Shown here: positions 22,148 through 29,634 of the stretch, in pieces | Numbering within the stretch: the first letter of the stretch is position 1 | Layout of the letters: each line of letters opens with the position of its first letter | Assembly (NCBI GenBank): GCA_041589455.1 | Contig: JBFHVQ010000029.1 | Coordinates: 1-32,516, forward strand | Length of the DNA: 32,516 nucleotides | From: SZUA-229 sp041589455 | Lineage (GTDB): Bacteria; Pseudomonadota; Gammaproteobacteria; SZUA-229 | Direction: 5' to 3' | Position numbers and translations under genes: made by a program | Notes under the pieces: generated by a model | Database searches by the model: none | What the model saw: only the letters and a program-made list of their open reading frames with translations | What the model was told of the DNA's origin: nothing

Positions 22148-24520
22148 TTAAAAAAGGTTGATTTGACGGTCTAATACCTGTGCCATTGTTTCGCCAGTTA
22201 CACTCAGGATGCTATCAGCAATGGGTATTAATTGCTTTTCAATATAATGATCATAGTCTAATTTTTCAGTTTGACACTCTAAAACCTGTGGTCCTGCCTT
22301 GGTCATAATGTATTCTACCCAGCCTTTGTTTTGATAGCGGGAGGGTAACCCCTGCTGTTTGAAAAAGGCTTCCGCATTGATGGCAGCCCTGGCATGGGGA
22401 GGAATATTTTTCTGATATTGCTGAAGAGATTGTCGAAGTCGCTTTCGATACACCAGTTGTTGGTCCATCTCTCCTTTTATGAGTGAGTCTACTGTCAGGC
22501 GTATAAACTCTTTATAAGGTTCATTATTGAAAACTTTTAAATAAAGCGCATTTTGAAAATTTCGAGCCAGTGAAGTCCAGTCAGTACGAACACTTTCCAG
22601 GCCCTTAAATATTAATTTTTGTTGATTATTTTTAAGGACAATGCCGGCATAACGTTTCTTGCTTCCTTTCGCGGAGCCGCGAATGGTGGGCATAAAAAAA
22701 CGTGAGAAATGGGTTTCATATTCCATTTCGAGAAAGCTGCTAATGCCATATTTGTTAATGAGTGTTTCCTTCCAGAACTGGTTGATTTGAGTTGAGAGTT
22801 GATGACCAATTTTATCGGCATCCTGTTGATTATAAGCTAACCCTAGTGACACAAATACAGAGTCAGTGTCACCGTAAATAACCTTATAACCCTGCTGCTG
22901 AATTAGTCTGACTGTCTGCTTGATAATGTCATGACTTCTTTTGGTTATGGAGCTAGTTAAGCGGGCATCATGAATACGGCAGCCCGGTGTGCCAAGTACG
23001 CCATAAAATGAGTTCATAATGATTTTAATTGCCTGTGATAGCGCGGCATTTTTTTCATGCTTTGCTTTGTCACGTGCTTTCCACAGTTCTGCAATAATTT
23101 CGGGCAAAATAAATTGCTGCTTGGAGAAACTGGCACCATCATAACCGGGGATGCATTCATTGTCTGGCAGTTGTTTCGCGACAATTCGTGAATAAGGGTC
23201 GACATTAAAGGTGCGAATAATACTTGGATAAAGGCTTTTGTAATCCAGTACCAGTACACTGTCATACAAACCTGGAATTGAGTCCATCACATAACCGCCG
23301 GGGGCTGTATTGCCTGAGCCATAGTCGCCTATATTGGGTGCGATATATCCTTTGCGATGTAGTCGTGGAAGGTAAAGGTTGTCGAAGGCGGCAACCGAGC
23401 CGCCAACTCTGTCCATTTCGAGGCCGGTTAAGCGTGCTCGCTCGATGGCAAAATGCATCAGGTGTGCGTGCTCGAATATATCCAGTACCAGCTGACAGTC
23501 TTCCAGGTTGTAGCGTGCCAGTGCCTGTTTATCATTGTGGAACTGCTGTTTTATCTGCTTGGCTTTATGTAATGGGTCGTGGCTGTCATTTTGTTGGATT
23601 AATTTACCTCGATTAAGCAGACTGTTTGCTACGTGTTCTAGAGAAAAGCTTGGAAATGACCAGGTGGCGCTTTTTAGAGTGTCAATGCCATCGAGTACTA
23701 CGCGTCCGGCAATATGTAAAAAATACTGGCTGGAATCATTGCCGGATTGACGCCATCTTGGCAGGCTGCTATTGCGACCGATGCGAAATGGAATGTTTAA
23801 TGTATCGGCTTTTTTCTGCAAAAACCTGAAATCAAAATTGATCACATTCCAGCCAATAAATACATCCGGATCGAGTTCACTTACATATGCAATAAAACGC
23901 TTTAATAAAGCGGATTCACTTTCCAGAAATTCTGTGTCGTCATGGCTTATTGTCTGAGTGTTATCACTCAGCATCAATACTCGTTTTTGCTGATTGCAGA
24001 TAAAGGCAATGGAGTACAGCTGATTTGTATCATAGGCAGTTTCTATGTCCAGAGACATCAGACGCAGATCAGGGGTATATTCTGCCGGTTTGATAATGGG
24101 GTCAATCCAGGGTGTGTGTTCGTGTCTGGCCTGAATGCTAACAGGGCCGGTTAAGAAGCGCTCGGTTAGATAACGCTCTGCAGGTCTGATATCGCTTTCA
24201 AATGCTTTTAAATGACTGGTCTGTAGCAGTTCTTTGAGGCGATAAAAAACCTGCAGGCTAGAGCAATATACACCGGCAACGAGCTGGCCATTAAAGTGCT
24301 TTAGTTGAAGTGGCCTGATATCGACGTTGTGGGCGTGTGGGCCAAGTGTCGTGAGTAGTTGTTGCACTAACTGAGTATCAGACTGAAAAATAAAAAAGAC
24401 AGCAGACTGTTGATTAATCAATACCTTAAGTGGCCCTGTCTCTGAGCTAAACCAGAACTCCAGCTGTATTCCCTGGGGGGTGTCCTGAGCCTGTCGTGTT
24501 AGTAGAAATGCTTTTGTCAT
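22148..24520 (-). CDS. polB: DNA polymerase II (PolB)
   Basis: PolB is a family B replicative-type polymerase with proofreading exonuclease, induced for translesion and repair synthesis in E. coli. I use the ATG at 24520 (MTKAFLLTRQ, 790 residues; E. coli 783), as E. coli PolB starts at the equivalent residue; the frame runs upstream to a GTG at 24547. Motifs: exonuclease DIETAYD, FIGWNVINFD, the polymerase motif A DYKSLYPSI, motif B KIIMNSFYGVLG and motif C YGDTDS at 549-554. FdxA follows after 15 bases. It is divergent from pilU. Confidence 0.97.
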   Translation of the reverse strand: MTKAFLLTRQAQDTPQGIQLEFWFSSETGPLKVLINQQSAVFFIFQSDTQLVQQLLTTLGPHAHNVDIRPLQLKHFNGQLVAGVYCSSLQVFYRLKELLQTSHLKAFESDIRPAERYLTERFLTGPVSIQARHEHTPWIDPIIKPAEYTPDLRLMSLDIETAYDTNQLYSIAFICNQQKRVLMLSDNTQTISHDDTEFLESESALLKRFIAYVSELDPDVFIGWNVINFDFRFLQKKADTLNIPFRIGRNSSLPRWRQSGNDSSQYFLHIAGRVVLDGIDTLKSATWSFPSFSLEHVANSLLNRGKLIQQNDSHDPLHKAKQIKQQFHNDKQALARYNLEDCQLVLDIFEHAHLMHFAIERARLTGLEMDRVGGSVAAFDNLYLPRLHRKGYIAPNIGDYGSGNTAPGGYVMDSIPGLYDSVLVLDYKSLYPSIIRTFNVDPYSRIVAKQLPDNECIPGYDGASFSKQQFILPEIIAELWKARDKAKHEKNAALSQAIKIIMNSFYGVLGTPGCRIHDARLTSSITKRSHDIIKQTVRLIQQQGYKVIYGDTDSVFVSLGLAYNQQDADKIGHQLSTQINQFWKETLINKYGISSFLEMEYETHFSRFFMPTIRGSAKGSKKRYAGIVLKNNQQKLIFKGLESVRTDWTSLARNFQNALYLKVFNNEPYKEFIRLTVDSLIKGEMDQQLVYRKRLRQSLQQYQKNIPPHARAAINAEAFFKQQGLPSRYQNKGWVEYIMTKAGPQVLECQTEKLDYDHYIEKQLIPIADSILSVTGETMAQVLDRQINLF

Positions 24521-24633
24521 GATTGATGCTATTGCGGGCTCTGTCACTGGTTAAGTCGGTATTTTAATCCAGAACGACTATTATCTATAGTTACACCAGT
24601 AAGCCTTCAGTTTGATTCAGGAAAATAATAGTA

Positions 24634-25851
24634 ATGAAAATCAGTCCCTATTTAAAAGTTCTGGCAGAGAAAGACGGTTCGGACCTTTATCTGTCGACAG
24701 GTGCCTTACCCAGTGCAAAATTTAATGGTGTATTAACGCCGCTTTCCAAAAAGTCAGCACCTCCTGGGTGGGTGCGGTCTCTGGCTGAAGAAATAATGAA
24801 TGATGATCAGCGTGAAGAATTTGAGCATAAGCCTGAAATGAATCTGGCAATTTCAGAAACAGGTGTTGGGCGTTTTAGGGTGAATATCTTCAAGCAACGC
24901 AATGAAGTGTCTATGGTGATTCGTAATATTAAGGCGGAGATTCCTAATCTGGATGACCTGGGTCTACCGCCTGTGCTGAAAGATGTGATTATGTCCAAAC
25001 GCGGCATTATATTGTTTGTTGGTGGCACCGGCTCGGGTAAGTCAACTTCGTTGGCCGCATTGATTGATTACAGGAATCAAAATAGTAAGGGGCATATCAT
25101 TACCATTGAAGACCCGATTGAATACGTGCATCAGCATAAAGGTTGCATTGTTAACCAGCGTGAAGTTGGTGTGGATACAGATAGCTTTGAGGACGCACTG
25201 AAAAACACCTTGCGACAGGCGCCTGACGTTATTCTGATTGGTGAGATCAGAGATCAGGAGACGATGGAGCATGCACTGGCGTTTGCTGAAACAGGCCATT
25301 TAGCGATTTCAACCTTACATGCAAACAATGCAAATCAGGCGTTGGATAGAATTATCAACTTTTTCCCGGAAGAGCGACATAATCAGTTATTGCAGGATCT
25401 ATCCCTCAATTTACGTGCGTTTGTATCGCAGCGTTTGATTCCAACCGTAGACAAAAAACGCTGTGCTGCGATTGAAGTGTTATTGAACTCACCGCGTGTT
25501 GAAGAGCTTATTAAGCGAGGTGAGGTGTCAGAAATTAAGGAAGTGATGGAAAAATCGGAGCGTATAGGAATGTGTACATTTGATAGTGCCTTACTGGCGC
25601 TGTACCGAAGGGGAAAAATCACCATGGAAGAAGCGCTGAAAAATGCAGATTCTGAAAACAATCTACGCTTAAAAATTGAGCTGGGTGATGATGCACCTAA
25701 AGAAAGCGCAAGCAGTGAGAGTGATCCTTTTAGTGGTTTATCATTACTGGAAAAGGAAGAGCCCAAAGAAGAGGTAGCAGAAGAGAGTGCTAGCGAAGGT
25801 GGATTGACTCTGGAAGATTTGCCTGAGGTTAAAACAGAAGAAACCAGCTAG
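24634..25851 (+). CDS. pilU: PilU-type pilus retraction ATPase
   Basis: PilU is a hexameric AAA-like ATPase that assists PilT in retracting type IV pili at the inner membrane. The 405-residue protein has the family N-terminus (AEKDGSDLYLSTG), Walker A GGTGSGKST at 130-138, an Asp box (EDPIEYVHQ), Walker B VILIGEIRDQETM and the AGIRE-like His box (AISTLHANNA). A long acidic tail (about 350-405, rich in Glu and Ser) exceeds the usual 380 residues. No pilT or other pil gene is in the window, so it is orphan here. It is divergent from polB. Confidence 0.92.
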   Translation: MKISPYLKVLAEKDGSDLYLSTGALPSAKFNGVLTPLSKKSAPPGWVRSLAEEIMNDDQREEFEHKPEMNLAISETGVGRFRVNIFKQRNEVSMVIRNIKAEIPNLDDLGLPPVLKDVIMSKRGIILFVGGTGSGKSTSLAALIDYRNQNSKGHIITIEDPIEYVHQHKGCIVNQREVGVDTDSFEDALKNTLRQAPDVILIGEIRDQETMEHALAFAETGHLAISTLHANNANQALDRIINFFPEERHNQLLQDLSLNLRAFVSQRLIPTVDKKRCAAIEVLLNSPRVEELIKRGEVSEIKEVMEKSERIGMCTFDSALLALYRRGKITMEEALKNADSENNLRLKIELGDDAPKESASSESDPFSGLSLLEKEEPKEEVAEESASEGGLTLEDLPEVKTEETS

Positions 25852-25863
25852 GAATTGAACACT

Positions 25864-26058
25864 ATGGAAACAGGGCTTTATAACATGTCGATCCAGTGTC
25901 CTTATTGCTGGGAAGTAATCGAGGTTACCATCGATGATTGCGGTGAGGCGCAGCAATATATAGAAGATTGTCAGGTGTGTTGTCAGCCGATAAATTTTAA
26001 TGTGCAGATTGATAATCAGGGACAGCTTGCTTGTGAGGTCTATAGAGATGATGAGTAG
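25864..26058 (+). CDS. CPXCG motif-containing small cysteine-rich protein
   Basis: This 64-residue protein starts METGLYNMSIQCPYCWE and continues EDCQVCCQPINF, the CPxC ... CxVCC pattern of the CPXCG family of small zinc-binding proteins. I chose ATG 25864 because AGGA lies about 10 bases upstream; ATG 25885 is possible. The usual glycine after the first CPxC is a Trp here. Function is not established. It lies 12 bases after pilU and its stop overlaps the next gene, which suggests a three-gene operon. Confidence 0.85.
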   Translation: METGLYNMSIQCPYCWEVIEVTIDDCGEAQQYIEDCQVCCQPINFNVQIDNQGQLACEVYRDDE

Positions 26059-26860
26059 AGTGCTGATCATTTGTGCTCATCTGTTAATAATGCCTGCATT
26101 GCAGGCTGCAGATGCTCTGCATAATCAATGGGGTATGAAATTTGTCAAAATTCCTGCGGGTGAATTTCAGATGGGTCTGCATGATCGTGATGAAGCGCTT
26201 ATGGAAGTGCCTGATGCGACGCCATCCAGTTTGCTAGATGAGCTGCCGCGACACAGCGTTACATTAAGCCAGCCTTTCTATATGGGAGTCACAGAAGTTA
26301 CCCAGCAACAGTGGCTAAGCATTATGGAGAATCGCCCGGGTCCGGCGGCGAACTGGCGGCGGGATGACTGGCAGCAGCTGCCAGTGGTATCTGTAAGCTG
26401 GTTTATGGTTGAGCGATTTTTGCAGGAAATTAACCGGCTGGATACGGCTTATCGTTATCGTTTACCGACGGAAGCAGAGTGGGAATATGTCGCCTGGGGT
26501 GGTGCAAGTAAAGATGACTTACGGCCGGTGTCTATTGATCAGCTGGCCGAATATGCCTGGTTTATCGAAAATTCCTTGGATAAGCCACAGCCGGTTGGGG
26601 GGCTGATGGCTAACCCTTATGGAGTGCACGATATACTGGGTAATGTCTGGGAGTGGGTTGCCGACTGGTATGCCGCAGATACTTACTCGAAAAGTGTGCG
26701 AACTGACCCAACAGGCCCGTCTGATGGGGTTTCCAGGGTTCGGCGAGGTGGCTCATATCATTGCCCGCTGCATCTGCTTCGACCTGGATATCGCTCAGCT
26801 AACAGACCAGAAGTGCGATATGAGGTAGTAGGCTTTCGCCTGGTGTCAGAGAAACGGTGA
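26048..26860 (+). CDS. Secreted SUMF1/formylglycine-type enzyme-like protein
   Basis: I start at ATG 26048 (MMSRVLIICAHLLIMP, with a signal peptide to about QAADA), with GAGG about 9 bases upstream; it overlaps the CPXCG gene by 11 bases. The mature domain has the FGE-sulfatase/SUMF1 fold signature: VKIPAGEFQMGLHD, YMGVTEVTQQQW, YRLPTEAEWEYVAWGG, DILGNVWEWVADW and RRGGSYHC. Catalytic FGEs use two cysteines near the C terminus; only one is visible here (YHC), and the second position is not a Cys, so formylglycine synthesis is unlikely. The role is probably structural or binding, as in the many bacterial non-FGE relatives. Confidence 0.88.
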   Translation: MMSRVLIICAHLLIMPALQAADALHNQWGMKFVKIPAGEFQMGLHDRDEALMEVPDATPSSLLDELPRHSVTLSQPFYMGVTEVTQQQWLSIMENRPGPAANWRRDDWQQLPVVSVSWFMVERFLQEINRLDTAYRYRLPTEAEWEYVAWGGASKDDLRPVSIDQLAEYAWFIENSLDKPQPVGGLMANPYGVHDILGNVWEWVADWYAADTYSKSVRTDPTGPSDGVSRVRRGGSYHCPLHLLRPGYRSANRPEVRYEVVGFRLVSEKR

Positions 26861-26988
26861 ACAATCAGTGATTTTAAATAATGAAAAACATAGTATTATG
26901 CTCTATAGTTAATGTGCAACTTTAAGTGTTGGCTATGACCAGATAGACTTCAATGAAAATAAAAATGACCTTTAGAGAGGGTGTCGCC

Positions 26989-27591
26989 GTGGAAAAAAAG
27001 CAATTGAAATCATTAACAACTCTATTCACTCTGGCTGGGCTGGTTGTGACCTTACAAGCCTGCTCCAGTGATCCGGCGTCCTGGGATAAAAAGGATTCCC
27101 CCTGGGAACAGCGTCGCAATCAGGTTGTTGAAGCGCCTTCTGCGGAAGAATATAAGCTCGATCTGGAAATGGCGACTGAGCCAAGCGCTTCTGATTTGAG
27201 TTATCAGGCTGAATCAGTTGAAAGCATTGTGCCAGAAGCAGAGCCTGCAGTGATTGAGGAAGTGACAGAAGAAGTTCCACCCGTTGATATTGTCGATGAG
27301 CCAGTAGTTGCAGATGCTTCGTCATTGCTTGATGTGCCTGCAAATTACTATACGGTGCAATTAATGGCTTCAAATAATGTGGATCGAGTATTTCGTTTTG
27401 CTGATCAACACTCAGTGACTACTCAGTATATTACGGCAACCATAAGAGACGGGGTGATCTGGCATGTGCTGTTACTGGGTGTTTATCCAGACTATAGCTC
27501 AGCTGTTGCGGCTAAAGATGAGATTGCGCCTGTGCTCTCTACACAGCCCTGGATTAGAAGTGTTGGTTCTGTGCAGAAACTAATGCAGTAA
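26989..27591 (+). CDS. SPOR-domain lipoprotein 1
   Basis: A GTG at 26989 with AGAGGG 7 bases upstream gives a clean lipoprotein signal (MEKKQLKSLTTLFTLAGLVV) with a lipobox TLQAC at Cys25; the upstream ATGs at 26953 and 26965 would lengthen the leader without a ribosome binding site. After the Cys comes CSSDPASWDKKDSPWEQRR, then an acidic, low-complexity linker, then a C-terminal SPOR domain (YYTVQLMASNNVDRVFRFAD to VGSVQKLM). SPOR domains bind denuded septal peptidoglycan. It is a paralogue of the 28521 gene. A terminator follows at 27635-27681. Confidence 0.85.
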   Translation: MEKKQLKSLTTLFTLAGLVVTLQACSSDPASWDKKDSPWEQRRNQVVEAPSAEEYKLDLEMATEPSASDLSYQAESVESIVPEAEPAVIEEVTEEVPPVDIVDEPVVADASSLLDVPANYYTVQLMASNNVDRVFRFADQHSVTTQYITATIRDGVIWHVLLLGVYPDYSSAVAAKDEIAPVLSTQPWIRSVGSVQKLMQ

Positions 27592-27634
27592 TCATATGAA
27601 GTAAAAGACGTCTGGAATGGATGTTGTTTGCTGG

Positions 27635-27681
27635 AAGCCCTGAATCGCTCTGTGAGTAACAGCGTGTTCAGGGCTTTTTTT
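27635..27681 (+). terminator. Rho-independent terminator after SPOR lipoprotein 1
   Basis: AAGCCCTGAA (27635-27644) pairs with TTCAGGGCTT (27667-27676), with a smaller inner stem, and a T run to 27681. It is a strong plus-strand terminator. Confidence 0.9.
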
Positions 27682-27692
27682 ATATTTGCTAT

Positions 27693-27932
27693 TTAATCTA
27701 GTTCGCGATGAGTGCCATCACATATGGGTGCCGTCTTTGAGTGTTTGCAGCCGCAAAGTCCGTATTTTTTCTTTTCGGTAATCTTGAGTTCTAATGGTGT
27801 AAATTCGGTGCCCTGGTGTGAGCCATCACAAAAAGGTTGGGTTTTAGAGCGGCCGCAGGAGCACCACCAGTAACTGCCGGGTTCCAGTTCCACAACATAG
27901 GGTGACTTTTTAGGGCACTCTGGATTGCTCAT
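27693..27932 (-). CDS. Tandem CDGSH iron-sulfur protein
   Basis: This 79-residue protein carries two CDGSH-type motifs, each CxC-x8-C-DGx-H: C24, C26, C35 and H39 (CSC ... CDGSH) and C60, C62, C71 and H75 (CGC ... CDGTH). Each would bind a 2Fe-2S cluster with three Cys and one His. Double-CDGSH proteins are known in bacteria (mitoNEET/Miner2 family relatives) and are thought to take part in electron or cluster transfer; the cellular role here is unknown. A GAGGA precedes the ATG. It lies between the two SPOR lipoprotein genes on the opposite strand. Confidence 0.95.
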   Translation of the reverse strand: MSNPECPKKSPYVVELEPGSYWWCSCGRSKTQPFCDGSHQGTEFTPLELKITEKKKYGLCGCKHSKTAPICDGTHRELD

Positions 27933-28520
27933 TTCTCATCCTCAATGGTTAATTTAATAAAGCGTTATGGAGTTTAGCATTGGCCTGAAAGAATGCCCAA
28001 TTGTTAATCCAGTTCTTAGCGCGTGTATGTAGTTTTCTAGTCTCGGTGGTTGAAAAATGTCTAATGACTATAAACTCAATCGGCATGTATTAAAGCACTG
28101 TTCGTGAGAGAAAAATTTAACATCTATGCAATTTTTAAGGCTTTTAATGAAAGAGTTAGTTAAAAAAACGGTTTAATTAAGGTCTATATTAGTGCCAATA
28201 ACAGTGTGATTGATGCAGAGTGGTTCCAGTTAAAAATAATCGTTCGGTAGTATGATGGTTTGCCCAGTGAGTGTTGCCCTGGTGCGCGCAATATATTATG
28301 TCCGAATTTCTGAGGCTTATTTATTGCTGTTCATAGAATAATAATTATATTAATGTGATCGAATAGGAAAATATTTGGAAACAAATTACTTTTGTCCGTG
28401 GCGTTATTGGGCTAGACTCGGTATTTATTGTATATAAAATAACGAATTAGGGTTGTTTTAAGTCAAAGCTCCAGATTTTCAGGGGTTTAATAATAATCAA
28501 ATACGACAGAGGATATAGCA
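27933..28520. other. Long AT-rich intergenic region
   Basis: This 588-base gap between the CDGSH gene and SPOR lipoprotein 2 holds no convincing gene. An AT-rich TATAAAAT near 28433-28440 is a possible -10 region for the lipoprotein gene, but no consensus -35 box matches. Nothing else is clear. Confidence 0.5.
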
Positions 28521-29135
28521 TTGACTTTATTAAATACAAAAACATTGCAAATGGTGCTGGTGCTTACAGGTAGTGTTGCACTAGCAGCGTGTTCATCGAA
28601 ACCAGCTCCCTGGACTGATTCATCATCACCCTGGGAAAATCGAGCCGAAGAAAGTGGTGTGCAACCCGTAGTGATGGATGAAGAAGTGGTGCCAGTCGTT
28701 GAGGCGCCTATGATGGAGCCTGTTGTATCAATGGAAGAGGATGTCATGCCAGCTGATGCACAGGCTGAAATGATTGCAGAACCGGTCATGATGGAGGAAC
28801 CCGTCATGATGCAAGAGTCTTCACCGGTTGTTGAAACAGTTATGGAGCCTGCTGTTGTAAGCGGTAGTCTTGCGTCTCAGCCTGCTAACTATTATGCAGT
28901 TCAGGTGGTTGCATCGAGTTCACTTGAGCAGCTAAAAGACTTTGCAAAAGTAAATCAGCTGTCTGACGAATGGATGGCTGAAACTTCGGTTAACGGTAAG
29001 CTCTGGTATGTGTTAATGCTGGGTGTTTATCCAAGTAAGGTAGATGCAGAGCAGGCCTTGGTTTCGGTTCAGGATCTGAATACCCAGCCATGGATTCGTA
29101 CGGTGGGTTCAGTTCAGTCAGTAATGAAGAACTAG
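28521..29135 (+). CDS. SPOR-domain lipoprotein 2, TTG start
   Basis: The frame is closed by a TAG two codons upstream, so the start is the TTG at 28521; AGAGGA lies about 8 bases before it and supports this. The signal is MTLLNTKTLQMVLVLTGSVA with lipobox ALAAC at Cys24. CSSKPAPWTDSSSPWENRA follows, then a Met/Glu/Val-rich repeat linker (VVEAPMMEPVV, EPVMMEEPVMMQE), then a C-terminal SPOR domain (YYAVQVVASSSLEQLKDFAK to VGSVQSVM). It shares the SPWE(Q/N)R motif and the SPOR end with the 26989 gene. A terminator follows at 29204-29234. Confidence 0.87.
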   Translation: MTLLNTKTLQMVLVLTGSVALAACSSKPAPWTDSSSPWENRAEESGVQPVVMDEEVVPVVEAPMMEPVVSMEEDVMPADAQAEMIAEPVMMEEPVMMQESSPVVETVMEPAVVSGSLASQPANYYAVQVVASSSLEQLKDFAKVNQLSDEWMAETSVNGKLWYVLMLGVYPSKVDAEQALVSVQDLNTQPWIRTVGSVQSVMKN

Positions 29136-29203
29136 TCGAGCGAGTTAAAGCTCCGGATTATCAATTGATAACGGATCTGGTGTGATGCTCTAAAAAATAC
29201 CAT

Positions 29204-29234
29204 AGCCCTGTACTGCTTGGTGCGGGGCTTTTTT
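29204..29234 (+). terminator. Rho-independent terminator after SPOR lipoprotein 2
   Basis: AGCCCTGTAC (29204-29213) pairs with GTGCGGGGCT (29220-29229), 10 bp including two G-T wobbles, with a 6-base loop and a T run to 29234. TTATCAA-TTGATAA (29158-29171), a perfect 14-base palindrome, lies just before it. Confidence 0.9.
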
Positions 29235-29271
29235 GTGTGCGTGTATTTTCTGTTTCAGCATTTGTCAAAGC

Positions 29272-29634
29272 TTAAAGCAGGATCGTGTCCTGATGTGAAT
29301 AGGCGGGTGCGCAACAGCACAATATGATCAGATCGTCCTGGCTAGTATTGCATATATTATGCTCTGTGCCGGGTGGGATGCAAATGCAGTCGCCTGCTTC
29401 AACATTGAATGTGTCTCCACCAAGACGCATGCGGCCTGTGCCGGAAGTAATATAATAAAGCTCCTCGCTTTTCAGGTGTTTATGCAGTTGAGTGGTTTGC
29501 CCAGATAATATCCGGGCTTCGGCCAGGCTTTGTAGCTGGTTGCCCTGGATAGCTGGGTGCATGATTTCCCTGATGTCTGAGCCATCGCGGGTTCGATAAC
29601 TTTTAAGGTTCTTATAGTGACTAATTTTTTTCAT
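29272..29634 (-). CDS. Cupin domain protein
   Basis: This 120-residue single cupin has the two conserved motifs: HKHLKSEELYYITSGTGRMRLGG and DCICIPPGTEHNICNTS. The metal ligands are present as His-x-His-x4-Glu in motif 1 and His in motif 2. Substrate unknown. Its start overlaps the end of the YyaL-type gene by 14 bases, so the two are probably co-expressed. The CCC triplet near the end (ILCCCAPAY) is unusual for a cytoplasmic cupin. Confidence 0.9.
   Translation of the reverse strand: MKKISHYKNLKSYRTRDGSDIREIMHPAIQGNQLQSLAEARILSGQTTQLHKHLKSEELYYITSGTGRMRLGGDTFNVEAGDCICIPPGTEHNICNTSQDDLIILCCCAPAYSHQDTILL

Noticed and set aside
28487..28807. Ser/Thr/Gly-rich minus-strand frame opposite SPOR lipoprotein 2
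   Set aside because: It is the antisense of the Met/Glu/Val repeat linker, a typical repeat shadow.
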